A stretch of DNA of 64,000 nucleotides from Ichthyobacterium seriolicida (GCF_002369955.1 NZ_AP014564.1:1658996-1722995); one strand, 5' to 3'. Positions 16,893 to 26,155 are shown, counted from the stretch's first letter. Program-made: numbers and translations. Notes: generated by a model from the sequence alone, not told the origin.

Positions 16893-17750
16893 ATGATAGT
16901 ATCGATTATAGGCTTAGGTTTAATGGGAGGATCTATGGCTTTATCTCTGAGACAAAAATTAAAGCCATCTATTTTACTGGGTGTAGAAAAAAAACTCGAA
17001 CACGCCGATATAGCTATAAAACTTGGAATAGTAGACAGAGTATGCTCTTTAGAGGAAGCTATTGATAAATCTGATGTCATAGTTTTGGCGTTACCTGTAA
17101 ACGATAATGATAAGTATATTACATCTATCTTAGATGGAGTAAAAGAATCGTCTGTAATTTTCGATATGGGGTCTACCAAAGAGAGTATTTGTAGTATCAC
17201 TAAAAATCACGCTAACAGAAAGCAGTTCGTTGCTACTCATCCTATCGCAGGCACGGAGCACTCTGGACCTGAAGCTGCCTTTGATTTACTTTTTAAAAAT
17301 AAATTATGCATAATTTGCGACAAGGAAAAGAGCAGCCCTAAAGCCATAGAATTAGTAGAAAACATATATGAGAAAATAGGAATGAATATAATTGAAATGG
17401 ACTCTTCACGACATGATAAACACATAGCATATGTATCGCATATATCTCATATAAGCTCTTTTGCCTTAGGACACACAGTCTTGGAAATAGAAAAAGACCA
17501 ACAGGCCATATTCAATATGGCTGGAAGTGGCTTTGCCTCGACGGTCAGACTTGCAAAGAGCTCCTCAAAAACCTGGGTTCCAATATTTAGGCAGAACTCT
17601 GATAATATCCTAATGGCTCTAAACAAGTATATAGAAAATTTAGAATATTTCAGGGATAAGATAGAATCAAAGAGCTTTGACGACTTAGATAAATACATAC
17701 TAAGATCTAATGATATAAAAAGAGTATTAGAAGGAATTAAAAAAAAATAA
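16893..17750 (+). CDS. tyrA: Prephenate dehydrogenase
   Basis: NAD(P)-dependent oxidative decarboxylation of prephenate to 4-hydroxyphenylpyruvate for tyrosine synthesis. The 285-residue protein opens with the Rossmann loop SIIGLGLMGGSMAL, followed by DVIVLALPV, DMGSTKESI, ATHPIAGTEHSGPEAA (active-site His) and HDKHIAYVSHISH. There is no ACT or chorismate mutase domain. It ends four bases before the DAHP synthase start. The 201 bases between pheA and tyrA hold no gene; in many Bacteroidota an aminotransferase sits in this cluster. Confidence 0.93.
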   Translation: MIVSIIGLGLMGGSMALSLRQKLKPSILLGVEKKLEHADIAIKLGIVDRVCSLEEAIDKSDVIVLALPVNDNDKYITSILDGVKESSVIFDMGSTKESICSITKNHANRKQFVATHPIAGTEHSGPEAAFDLLFKNKLCIICDKEKSSPKAIELVENIYEKIGMNIIEMDSSRHDKHIAYVSHISHISSFALGHTVLEIEKDQQAIFNMAGSGFASTVRLAKSSSKTWVPIFRQNSDNILMALNKYIENLEYFRDKIESKSFDDLDKYILRSNDIKRVLEGIKKK

Positions 17751-17754
17751 ATGG

Positions 17755-18864
17755 ATGGATTTAAAAAATCAAAAACAAAATTGGATAAAAAATAAAGTTT
17801 TTAACAAATTACCTATACTCATATCTGGTCCTTGTAGTGCTGAAAGTGAAAAACAAGTTTTAGATATAGCTAAAAGTTTAGATAAAAATAGGGTAAATGT
17901 ATTTAGGGCAGGAGTTTGGAAGCCTAGAACTAGACCTGGAAATTTTGAGGGAGTAGGAGAGATAGGTTTAAAATGGTTGAAAAAGGTAAAGGATGAAGTA
18001 GGTTTTTTAACTTCCACAGAAGTAGCTAATCCAAAACACATAGAATTAGCTTTAAAATACGATATAGATATCTTGTGGATAGGCGCTAGAAGTACTGCAA
18101 GCCCTTTTATTATTCAAGAGATATCAGACTCTCTAAAAAACAGTGATAAGATTATCTTAGTTAAAAACCCTATAAATCCCGATATAGAATTATGGATTGG
18201 GGCCTTAGAGAGATTATATGCTAATGGATTAAAAAAAATTGGAGTTATCCACAGGGGATTTTCTACTTATAAAAAAACTAAATACAGAAATGAACCTCAA
18301 TGGCAATTACCTATTGCTTTGAGAGAGAGACTTCCAAATATACCTATCATTTGTGATCCCTCACATATTTGTGGAAATAGAGATGGGATATATTCAGTAT
18401 CTCAAAAAGCTTTTAATCTCAATTTTGACGGTTTGATGATAGAGACTCACAATAAGCCTGATGAGGCTTGGAGTGATGCTAAACAGCAGATTACCCCAAT
18501 ACAGCTAAAAGAGGTAATTAGAAAATTAGAATTGAGAAAACTTCAAGGGAAGTCTTTGAAATATATAGAAAAGTTAGAATCACTTAGATCTGATATAGAT
18601 GAACTGGATTTTCAATTATTAAATATCCTAACCCATAGAATGAGAATTTCCAATAGCATAGGAAAAATAAAATTAGAAAATAATGTAGGTATTTTACAGA
18701 GTTCCAGGTGGCATGAAATACTACATAAACAGGTCCTAGAAGGTGAAAGATTGGGAATGAGCAAAGAATTTATAGAGAATATATATAAGGCTATACATCA
18801 AGAATCTATAAACATACAAAACAAAAACATGTCTAAAACCGAAAGACAAGAGGTACTCTTATAA
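17755..18864 (+). CDS. Bifunctional 3-deoxy-7-phosphoheptulonate synthase / chorismate mutase
   Basis: Residues 15-260 are a DAHP synthase of the KDO8P-synthase-like type: LISGPCSAESEKQ, FRAGVWKPRTRPGNFEG, IGARSTASPF, KNPINPD, CDPSHICG. Residues 270-360 are an AroQ chorismate mutase helix bundle (LRSDIDELDFQLLNIL, RMRISNSIGKIK). This fusion order is characteristic of Bacteroidota, and the mutase part often transmits prephenate feedback to the synthase. It thus controls entry to the shikimate route and the branch to pheA and tyrA just upstream. Confidence 0.93.
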   Translation: MDLKNQKQNWIKNKVFNKLPILISGPCSAESEKQVLDIAKSLDKNRVNVFRAGVWKPRTRPGNFEGVGEIGLKWLKKVKDEVGFLTSTEVANPKHIELALKYDIDILWIGARSTASPFIIQEISDSLKNSDKIILVKNPINPDIELWIGALERLYANGLKKIGVIHRGFSTYKKTKYRNEPQWQLPIALRERLPNIPIICDPSHICGNRDGIYSVSQKAFNLNFDGLMIETHNKPDEAWSDAKQQITPIQLKEVIRKLELRKLQGKSLKYIEKLESLRSDIDELDFQLLNILTHRMRISNSIGKIKLENNVGILQSSRWHEILHKQVLEGERLGMSKEFIENIYKAIHQESINIQNKNMSKTERQEVLL

Positions 18865-18950
18865 AGAGGAAAATCGTTAAATTATTCCATTAGAATTTAG
18901 CTTTTTATCTTTTAAGGTATTCCAAAGCTCAGCAAGAGTAGGCGTTTTGA

Positions 18951-19255
18951 GACAGTGTCTGATAAAGTGTGTAGAGCTACCTTTTAATTTTTCTCATTTT
19001 TAATCTTTATTTTGGCAGAGAAGCCCTATTAAAGAGAGCTAAAAACGATTTAAATCCCTAAGCAGAGCCTTTAATCAAAAAGCAGCTAAAACAGCTGTAA
19101 TTATTGCAAATAGGGGTGATTTTGCACTCCTATTTTAATGCCTATAAATTCATCCTAAAGAAACCGTTTAGAAAAAAGAGATACTTATGCTATGGATTTT
19201 TAGATAGAGAAATAACGACCAGAATCCTTATTTACACACTTTATGGGATAGTGTC
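18951..19255. mobile_element. IS256-derived non-coding element (MITE or deletion remnant)
   Basis: About 305 bases bounded by the same ends as the IS256-family element at 4090-5435: GACAGTGTCTGATAAAGTG on the left and, read inward from the right, GACACTATCCCATAAAGTG, both continuing into tgta. The interior codes for no transposase; one frame reads FNQKAAKTAVIIANRGDFALL, which I do not recognise. It fills most of the 412-base gap between aroG/CM and porV. Confidence 0.7.
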
Positions 19256-19276
19256 GTTTTTGAGTTTAGTACTCTT

Positions 19277-20419
19277 TTAGAATTGATCGTATATCTTATC
19301 TATGTCGAAACTTACCGAATACCTAATAGTGTTTGCCAGGGCAGGATTTTCTTCACTTAAAGAATACATATATGACATGTCTATACGGACACCATAAATA
19401 CCAAACCCCATACCTGTAGAGATAAAACTCCTATCTCCTTTCATTTCACTTTCTTTAAAGAAACCAAGTCTAGCGAAAACGAGGTTTCTATATGAGTATT
19501 CCACTCCTGTACCTATATTGATTTCGCTCATTTCTTCAGAGAACCCTCCTGGGGCATCAGCAAAGGATTTAAACATGCCAAAAATAGGAGTTATATCGTT
19601 ATGTGATCCGTCAGGCTGTACAGATGGCACTAAAAGCTTATTCAATTCTAAACTAAATACAACAGTATTTTTTCCCACAAAAAAATCAAATGATCCACCT
19701 AATTTCATATTAGTAGGCGAAAAATAATCATTATTACCATCATTAGAACCAACTTTAGGTCCAATGTTAGATATGTTTAATCCTATTCTATATCTAAGGC
19801 TATATGAACTGCCTGAAGATAAAAAAGGAAGATCTTTAATAACTGAGGATACAAAATAACCAGATAGACCTCCTACAAAAGCGTTTACAGAATTCAAAGA
19901 TAAATCGTCTGGTGAACTAGTTGCAGCACCTGCAAACTGCAATTCAGCTCCCAATGAAAAATATTTATTCAACTGTAATGAATACGCTCCTTTAATACTC
20001 CAAGAATTTAAGACTCCAACGCCTTTGTCTTTATTTTCTTCATCTTTTAGATCAAACTTCCCTCTTGAAAAAAACATAAAATTTGCACCCAAAACTCCAT
20101 TTTTTCCTAAACTCTTATCTATATACGATGCAGTCGTAAAATATGAATCACTTATTAAATTACGAAACCAAGGAACATAGTTGAGTCCAAATGTCCTGTT
20201 TTCTTTATGAAAAGCTATCTTAGAAGGATTGTGAAATAAAGAATTGACATCAGAGGATGTAGCAACTCCAATATTCCCCATAGAATTTGCTCTAGCATCT
20301 GGTGGGATAAGCAAAATACTCAAGGAAGGAGAAATTGGGCTTATCTTAACCTGCCCTTTTGTTATCAAAGGATACAAAAGAATAAATATCAGAGACAGGA
20401 TTGATAATTTTACTTTCAT
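19277..20419 (-). CDS. porV: Type IX secretion system outer membrane protein PorV
   Basis: Shuttle and attachment component of the type IX system: it collects cargo carrying C-terminal signals from the translocon and delivers it to the sortase. The 380-residue protein has a signal peptide ending at TKG/Q, then the family hallmark ILLIPPDARANSMGNIGVATSSDVNSLFHNPSKIAF, followed by a 14-strand-type barrel with many aromatic turns. porU is usually adjacent but is not here. It starts 33 bases after tRNA-Arg on the same strand, so both may share one transcript. Confidence 0.92.
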   Translation of the reverse strand: MKVKLSILSLIFILLYPLITKGQVKISPISPSLSILLIPPDARANSMGNIGVATSSDVNSLFHNPSKIAFHKENRTFGLNYVPWFRNLISDSYFTTASYIDKSLGKNGVLGANFMFFSRGKFDLKDEENKDKGVGVLNSWSIKGAYSLQLNKYFSLGAELQFAGAATSSPDDLSLNSVNAFVGGLSGYFVSSVIKDLPFLSSGSSYSLRYRIGLNISNIGPKVGSNDGNNDYFSPTNMKLGGSFDFFVGKNTVVFSLELNKLLVPSVQPDGSHNDITPIFGMFKSFADAPGGFSEEMSEINIGTGVEYSYRNLVFARLGFFKESEMKGDRSFISTGMGFGIYGVRIDMSYMYSLSEENPALANTIRYSVSFDIDKIYDQF

Positions 20420-20451
20420 ATTTATTTAATGAATCAACCAATTATAAAAGC

Positions 20452-20528
20452 TGGTGAACACGACAGGATTCGAACCTGTGACCGTCTGCTTAGAAGGCAG
20501 ATGCTCTATCCAGCTGAGCTACGTGTCC
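20452..20528 (-). tRNA. tRNA-Arg (anticodon TCT)
   Basis: On the minus strand the acceptor GGACACG pairs with CGTGTTC, and discriminator A and an encoded CCA follow. The D arm is GCTCAGCTGGATAGAGC, the anticodon arm TCTGC-CTTCTAA-GCAGA with anticodon TCT (reads AGA/AGG), and the T arm holds GGTTCGAATCC. The length of 77 with CCA is normal. Confidence 0.97.
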
Positions 20529-20619
20529 ATACGATATTTTAAATAGAAACGCCTAGTAAGTCATTTCAAATGTAATCATTGAAAAACTTAACATTTATCC
20601 GCACCACATATTGCGTACG

Positions 20620-20627
20620 CAAAGGTA
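20620..20627 (-). promoter_or_regulatory. Candidate promoter -7 element for tRNA-Arg/porV
   Basis: The minus strand reads TACCTTTG here, about 90 bases before the tRNA, matching TAnnTTTG. A TTG lies 21 bases further upstream, two more than the usual spacing. A palindrome, GCGTACGC, sits directly after it. Confidence 0.5.
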
Positions 20628-20701
20628 CGTATAAAAAACAATATGACACAATGTTTTTTTGTTTAAAACAATATATATGATCACAATCCTACGAATAAAC
20701 T

Positions 20702-20726
20702 TCATACACTTTTTGCGATATTGTCT
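20702..20726. repeat. Solo IS256-type terminal repeat
   Basis: Read on the minus strand, GACAATATCGCAAAAAGTGT closely matches the end of the IS256 element (GACACTATCGCGTAAAGTGT). It lies eight bases beyond the stop of the LPP20-family gene, with no matching partner end that I can see. Confidence 0.45.
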
Positions 20727-20733
20727 GATCTCA

Positions 20734-22104
20734 TTATTTAAAGATTATGTCATATATTCTATTTGCTATTCTATAATTAAATTCGTCTATAGCCTCTGAA
20801 GTAGCGTCTTGTATAGCTCGCTCTATATTCTCTATGGATTTACCCTCGAAAAATTCTTTTGTAGAGAATATCTTATCTCTATTGTTAAAAACAGTATAAC
20901 TTATATCTAGAGTTGCCCTGTGAAGTATACCATTGTTATTAGCTCCAGTTTTTTTTATTTTTTCATTTATCGATATAGAAAAATCAGATTGTTTTTTATC
21001 AGATAGAGGAATATTTTTTTTGTTTAAAAAATTTATCATGATCTCTTTTAAAATAGGAGTATTAGATTCCACATATATTTTTGGCATTAATATTTCTATG
21101 CGTATCTCATCTTCAGGCACAGACATTGCAGAGAATATTTTTCTTAAAGAAAAATCATTACTCACCTCATTTATAATCTTATCTAAATCTAATCTAGCCA
21201 CTATAAATTCTTTATCTTTCGAAGAAATAACTTTGTCTATTGTGGGCGAAATAAGGCCATCTTTGCTTATGTAAATATTTTTGATCCACTTATCTTTAGA
21301 GTACGTCCATTCTATAGGCAAGTTATTTAGATCATGTCCTTTTTTATTCTTTATAGAGAAAGAGGCTTCATTTTTTATGGACTGTGCTCTTTTTACCTTT
21401 ATGATATTTGTATTTCTGAGTATTTGTATGTCTGATATCAACTGTATAGTTTTTTTCATCAACTCATTTCCGAGAAATACATTTTCCCCATTATAAACTG
21501 TCTCTAAAGTGCTATTCCAATAAGGTTTTATTAACTCTATGGCGCTGATATAGCTTTGAAGAGCATTTTTATAATCGTATTTTTTTTCATAGTTAATAGC
21601 ATCTGTCATTAAGGTAATAGCCTTACGAGATACTTTATCTTGCTTTTCTCTGATTATTTCATGGTGTTTTTTTTTATTCAACCTGTAGTATACCCAGTAT
21701 TCTATTGGACTTTCATAGGTGTCTACCAATTCATAATCCTCTATTTCTTCTTTTGAAGAAGACTCTATAGAAGAAGTGAATTCTTCAGATAGTTCAAAAT
21801 TATCCTCTATGCTAGTCATGACAGAATTACTAGATATATTTACCGAGATATTACTTATTAAATCAGCTAGGGCTTTACTTTTAGCCTTTTCTACATAACT
21901 ATATGGAAACTGTGTCTTAGAAACCATATTTATCCCTGTATAATATTCCGAGGATTCAGGTTTTTGACCTATCCAATCTGGTTTTTCTTTACTATCGAAT
22001 TTTAGGCGTAATTTACCCTTGTATTTATCTCTAAAACTCTTAGAGCTACCACAACTGAAAAACAATGCTATAACTGTGAATAAGACAAATCTATTTTTAA
22101 TCAT
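20734..22104 (-). CDS. LPP20-family lipoprotein with C-terminal helical region
   Basis: 456 residues. The signal ends in a lipobox (VIALFFSC, then GSSKSF). The LPP20-like part is PDWIGQKPESSEYYTGIN followed by KAKSKALADLISNISVNISS, a pattern shared with periplasmic proteins that build envelope assemblies. A TPR-like stretch is near 170-230 and a second alpha/beta region after 340 ends IDEFNYRIANRIYDIIF. The start overlaps the stop of the upstream gene in a TAATG, so the two products are probably made in fixed ratio. I infer an outer-membrane lipoprotein partner; the function is unknown. Confidence 0.75.
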   Translation of the reverse strand: MIKNRFVLFTVIALFFSCGSSKSFRDKYKGKLRLKFDSKEKPDWIGQKPESSEYYTGINMVSKTQFPYSYVEKAKSKALADLISNISVNISSNSVMTSIEDNFELSEEFTSSIESSSKEEIEDYELVDTYESPIEYWVYYRLNKKKHHEIIREKQDKVSRKAITLMTDAINYEKKYDYKNALQSYISAIELIKPYWNSTLETVYNGENVFLGNELMKKTIQLISDIQILRNTNIIKVKRAQSIKNEASFSIKNKKGHDLNNLPIEWTYSKDKWIKNIYISKDGLISPTIDKVISSKDKEFIVARLDLDKIINEVSNDFSLRKIFSAMSVPEDEIRIEILMPKIYVESNTPILKEIMINFLNKKNIPLSDKKQSDFSISINEKIKKTGANNNGILHRATLDISYTVFNNRDKIFSTKEFFEGKSIENIERAIQDATSEAIDEFNYRIANRIYDIIFK

Positions 22105-23483
22105 TACAAAGAGTTTTCTTCGGGGTCGAAACTTACAATTTTTTTAGATAAATTATCTAAAATACTATTTATTATATCTCTCTTCATGTCCTCTGCAGAG
22201 GTTATTTCTTTTCTGGCGTTTAACAAAGATGATACGTGAATTCTATCTAAAAACGAATCTCTTACCACATCTGAATCGCTATGGCTATTCAAATGTTTCC
22301 AATATCCTGTTCTAAGTGATCCTTTATTGCCTTCGTATTCTATGTAGTTTACCCTATCTTCTCTAGATCCATCTATATAATCAGAAAATATTATCTGTTT
22401 TTTTTCAACCGATTCCATTCTGATTTTTATCTTCAAATTAACTCTGTTTTCCTGTGAGTGTTCTACGTAATATATTTTATCATATCCAGTATGGATTTCT
22501 TTTCTCCCCGTATCGGGATTTTTCTTTTCATACTTGTACTCTTCCCATCCCTTTTTTGTTTGTTTATGGTGACTGCCTATATGATCATTTGATTCTATTG
22601 TTAAAAAAAGGATCGCACTAGCATCGAGTTTTAAAGCTTTTTTTCTGTATTCATCAGAGTATCCCTCTGAAAAAACTAATTGCGAATCTCCCAATAAAAA
22701 ATTAACAAAAGGGTCTTTTACAAGAGATAATTTTTTTTCTATCAAAAACTTGGCTTCTCTATTCCAAGATACATCTCCACTCATTGTGTTGACCGAGGCT
22801 AAAAATATCTTGAAAGTCGCTCTTTTTTTAGCTAATTCTTTTAATTTGGAAGCATCTCTGTAATTGCCTATCTCCTCGAATAGGTAATAAGCTTTTTTGT
22901 TTTTGTTCTTTTCTAGAAATTCTAAGGCTGATAGATATATTGGCTCTTTTTTAGAAAAATTTAGTTTTTCAGTAGCCTCAGCGTTATTTTCATCCACGCT
23001 CAATATCTCTTTGTATAAATCCTCTGCTAGAGTAAACTGTTTGTCTATTAGTAACTGTTGGGCTTCCTTGAATAACTTATCTATATACTTTTCGTTAGAA
23101 TATTCTATTATTCCTAAAGTCTCTTCATCTATTTCTAGATTAACTTTGTATTCATTAGATTTTTCTATGAGTTTTTTAGCCGTTTTGGAAGTGTTGACAA
23201 CATTTTTATAATCGTATTCAGAGTAGTAGTCTTTTATCCTTTTAGAATGCTGCGCAATGGCTTTTAATCCAGTTTTTTTTAGTGCAATACGAGCGTCTAT
23301 ATTATAGTTATCTTCTTTTAAGGACTTCAGGTACAGTTCAACAGCCTCTTGGTGCATTCCAGCCTGTTCTAACTTTTGTCCTTTTTCAAAAAGAGCTTTG
23401 GATGCATTGCAGGAAAACAGCAATAGAACAACTGGTAATAATTTTAGAAGAGCCACTGTTTTCAAACAGCTAAATATTTTCAT
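22104..23483 (-). CDS. Lipoprotein with TPR repeats, function unknown
   Basis: 459 residues with lipobox VVLLLFSC/NASKALFEKG. TPR-like helices occupy residues 30-260 (LEQAGMHQEAVELYLKSLKEDNY, TLAEDLYKEILSVDENNAEAT). The C-terminal half (about 250-450) has KLDASAILFLTIESNDHIG and GYDKIYYVEHS, a beta-rich domain resembling those found next to LPP20 or CsgG-type lipoproteins in this phylum, which I infer but cannot name. It is the upstream member of a coupled pair (TAATG overlap) and follows a hairpin and cysS. Confidence 0.7.
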   Translation of the reverse strand: MKIFSCLKTVALLKLLPVVLLLFSCNASKALFEKGQKLEQAGMHQEAVELYLKSLKEDNYNIDARIALKKTGLKAIAQHSKRIKDYYSEYDYKNVVNTSKTAKKLIEKSNEYKVNLEIDEETLGIIEYSNEKYIDKLFKEAQQLLIDKQFTLAEDLYKEILSVDENNAEATEKLNFSKKEPIYLSALEFLEKNKNKKAYYLFEEIGNYRDASKLKELAKKRATFKIFLASVNTMSGDVSWNREAKFLIEKKLSLVKDPFVNFLLGDSQLVFSEGYSDEYRKKALKLDASAILFLTIESNDHIGSHHKQTKKGWEEYKYEKKNPDTGRKEIHTGYDKIYYVEHSQENRVNLKIKIRMESVEKKQIIFSDYIDGSREDRVNYIEYEGNKGSLRTGYWKHLNSHSDSDVVRDSFLDRIHVSSLLNARKEITSAEDMKRDIINSILDNLSKKIVSFDPEENSL

Positions 23484-23514
23484 AGTATAAAGTGTTTAGT
23501 ATTAAAAATATCAT

Positions 23515-23552
23515 AAAAATGGCGACTAAAGTTAAAAGGTTTCGCCATTTTT
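23515..23552 (-). terminator. Terminator after cysS
   Basis: AAAAATGGCGA and TCGCCATTTTT form an 11-pair stem around a 16-base loop, giving a T-run on either strand. It lies about 60 bases past the cysS stop. The loop on the minus strand holds TAACTTTA with TTG 18 bases upstream, so the same stretch may also carry the promoter of the next lipoprotein pair. Confidence 0.65.
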
Positions 23553-23612
23553 CAAGTTTGATTTGACAGCCGAATATAGTTATTCTAAAAATAATATATC
23601 CAGTTTGTTTTT

Positions 23613-25076
23613 TTATAATTCTGGAAAATCTGTTTGATTTTCTCCATCTTTTAAGGATATCCCTATATCATTCAATTTATCTCTTATCTGATCTGATAAT
23701 TTCCAATCCCTATTCTTCCTAGCATTATTTCGTACTTCTATTAGAATATTTAAAACTTCTTTTAACCTGTCTTTTTCGTATGAAACAGATTGCTCTAAGC
23801 CTAGAATCTCAAAGATAAATACTCTAATCTTTTCAGATAAAAGTGTCAAATCCTCTTTTGAAATTGATTCTGTTTTCAGTTCTAATCGGTTTATTATTTT
23901 GGTCAGATTAAAGAGATTTGCTATTAAAACTGAAGTGTTGAAATCGTCATTTATAGCCTCATAACAGCTGTCAACCCATTTTTTGACGTCGAAAGTAGAC
24001 TCCTCACTAGGAGCTAGCCTATCTAAAACAGATAGAGCCTTCATGAGTTTGATATATCCTTTTTCAGCTGCTTCTAAAGCCTCTTCGGATATATCTAATG
24101 TGCTTCTATAATGGGCTTGTAACATAAATAATTTTACTGCTGAAGGTGAGAATCCCTTTTTAAATATTGAGTTTTCACCAGAAAAGAGATCTGAAGGCAA
24201 TAAGACATTACCCTTAGATTTACTCATTTTATCTCCATTTAGGGTTAACATATTAGTATGCATCCAATATTTTCCAGGTTCTGATCTATTAGCTATGTTA
24301 GACTGAGCTATTTCACAGTCGTGATGAGGAAATTTTAAATCCATACCTCCCCCGTGAATATCGAAACTATCTCCCAAATAGGTTTTAGACATAGCAGAAC
24401 ACTCTATGTGCCATCCTGGAAAACCTTCTCCCCAAGGGGATTTCCAACGCATAATATGATTTTTAGAGGCTTTTTTCCAAAGGGCAAAATCTTGTGAATT
24501 CTTTTTTTCAGATTGTCCTTTTAGCTCTCTAGAATTATGTATCAGCTTTTCTATATCTCTACGGCTAAGCTTTCCATATGAATACTTTTCGTTGTACTTG
24601 ACCACATCGAAATATACAGACCCATTTGATATATATGCGAATCCATCGTTGATAATGTCTTCTATCATCTCGATCTGTTCCGCAATGTGTCCCGTAGCGG
24701 TAGGTTCTATATTAGGAGGCAAAGTGTTTAAACGTAAGAGTATCATATGGAAATAATAGGTGTACTTCTGAGCTATCTCTCTAGGTTCTAGATTTTCTAA
24801 ACGAGCTTTTTTTAATAGCTTGTCTTCACTATCTTCAGTATCATCTTCCAAATGACCTACATCCGTTATATTTCTGACATATCTCACTTTATATCCAAGA
24901 TGAATCAGATATCTATACACTATGTCAAAAAACACAAAAGTTCTACAATTCCCTAGATGAACAAAATTGTAAACAGTAGGACCGCATACATACATTCCCA
25001 CACTTTCATTATTTATAGGTGAAAATATCTCCTTGTTCTTAGTAATCGAATTATATATTTTTAGTTCTCCTTTCAT
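23613..25076 (-). CDS. cysS: Cysteinyl-tRNA synthetase
   Basis: Class I aminoacyl-tRNA synthetase of 487 residues. The ATP-site HIGH element appears as VHLGNCRTF after MYVCGPTVYNF (zinc Cys), further zinc ligands lie in GWHIECSAMSKTYLG and FPHHDCEIAQS, and the KMSKS loop is GDKMSKSKGNVLLPSDLF. The C-terminal anticodon-binding helices end RDWKLSDQIRDKLNDIGISLKDG, as usual for the family. It is complete and starts eight bases after the folE stop, so the pair is likely an operon. Confidence 0.97.
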   Translation of the reverse strand: MKGELKIYNSITKNKEIFSPINNESVGMYVCGPTVYNFVHLGNCRTFVFFDIVYRYLIHLGYKVRYVRNITDVGHLEDDTEDSEDKLLKKARLENLEPREIAQKYTYYFHMILLRLNTLPPNIEPTATGHIAEQIEMIEDIINDGFAYISNGSVYFDVVKYNEKYSYGKLSRRDIEKLIHNSRELKGQSEKKNSQDFALWKKASKNHIMRWKSPWGEGFPGWHIECSAMSKTYLGDSFDIHGGGMDLKFPHHDCEIAQSNIANRSEPGKYWMHTNMLTLNGDKMSKSKGNVLLPSDLFSGENSIFKKGFSPSAVKLFMLQAHYRSTLDISEEALEAAEKGYIKLMKALSVLDRLAPSEESTFDVKKWVDSCYEAINDDFNTSVLIANLFNLTKIINRLELKTESISKEDLTLLSEKIRVFIFEILGLEQSVSYEKDRLKEVLNILIEVRNNARKNRDWKLSDQIRDKLNDIGISLKDGENQTDFPEL

Positions 25077-25083
25077 AGTTTTT

Positions 25084-25725
25084 TCAGTGAAAAATAGTTC
25101 CTAATTGTATGTAGTTCAAAAAGTTTTCTTTAACCTCTTTATTTTTGAATTCTCCGCCAAATTCAGCAGTTATAGTACTACTTGCAGTATCTTTAATCCC
25201 TCTTGAATTCACACATAAATGCTTGGCGTCTATTATACATGCGACGTTTTGGGTTTTCAGGTTTTTCTGCATCTCTCTAACTATCTGAATTGTCAATCTC
25301 TCCTGTACTTGAGGACGTTTAGAGAAATTATTTACTATTCTGTTTATCTTAGATAGGCCTATAACTTTTCCGTTTGAAATATAACCTACATGCGCCTTGC
25401 CTACTATGGGAAGAAAATGATGTTCACAAGTGGAATATAGAGTGATATTTTTCTCTATTAACATCTCTCCATAATTGTATTTATTATCAAATGATGAGTG
25501 TTCGTTATCCATTGGTTTTAGCCCAGAAAATAATTCTTTTACGAACATCTTAGCAACTCTTTTAGGAGTTCCAGCAAGACTATCATCGTTCATATCTAAA
25601 CCTAGAGTTAACATAATATCTCTAAAGCTCTTCTCTATTCTGAGAATTTTTTCCGAATCGTCTAGTAAAAATGCATCCTCTCTCAAAGGTGATTCATAAT
25701 TATAATGAGTGTGGTTTTCTCCCAT
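25084..25725 (-). CDS. folE: GTP cyclohydrolase I
   Basis: First step of tetrahydrofolate synthesis, turning GTP into dihydroneopterin triphosphate. The 213 residues show the zinc ligands in TLYSTCEHHFLPIVG and KHLCVNSRGIKD, plus HVGYISNGKVIGLSKINRIV and RPQVQERLTIQI. It is upstream of cysS in an apparent two-gene unit. A 5-formyltetrahydrofolate cyclo-ligase elsewhere in the window (60317-60874) belongs to the same cofactor pathway. Confidence 0.97.
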   Translation of the reverse strand: MGENHTHYNYESPLREDAFLLDDSEKILRIEKSFRDIMLTLGLDMNDDSLAGTPKRVAKMFVKELFSGLKPMDNEHSSFDNKYNYGEMLIEKNITLYSTCEHHFLPIVGKAHVGYISNGKVIGLSKINRIVNNFSKRPQVQERLTIQIVREMQKNLKTQNVACIIDAKHLCVNSRGIKDTASSTITAEFGGEFKNKEVKENFLNYIQLGTIFH

Positions 25726-25835
25726 TCAGATCTACGTAAAGGTTTAAAATAAGCGCACGAAGGTATAAAATACTTTTAGCATGTTTATTTTGGCAAATAT
25801 TTTCTAAGACTAAATTCGGCTGTATTGATTTTTAT

Positions 25836-26054
25836 TTAACCTGGATTATTCATAATCTGTATGAATCTTCAGGTTAAATTTATCGTTTTTATTAAGCATT
25901 TATAAGTAAATGCTAATCTAACTCAGGTCATAACTAATGTGTTTTTATTCATCATTTTTGGGCTTTATCTAAAGTGGTTGATTTTGGGGTAAAGGCCTTT
26001 AAAATTAACACTTTATGCCTAAATTGAAATATAACCATGAATAATCCAGGTTAA
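25836..26054 (-). mobile_element. TTAA MITE-like element, copy D (full, inverted)
   Basis: Starts TTAACCTGGATTATTCAT and ends ATGAATAATCCAGGTTAA, a nearly perfect terminal inverted repeat. The interior runs opposite to copy A (ttgggctttatctaaagtgg, then cctttaaaattaacac). It lies between folE and a small lipoprotein and takes up half of the 430-base gap; the rest shows nothing. Confidence 0.88.
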
Positions 26055-26155
26055 GATTAGGTAAAAGTAGTAATGGGCATGGATATTCTATTATTCTACT
26101 GTGAATTATAGTAAAAAAAAATACAGACTAGTTAATAGAAGAGATCCTTTTGTGT

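Noticed and set aside
20640-20700. A partner for the solo IS end at 20702 (gacacaatg near 20645)
   Set aside because: Only the first few bases agree, and the rest is a T run; too weak to define an element.
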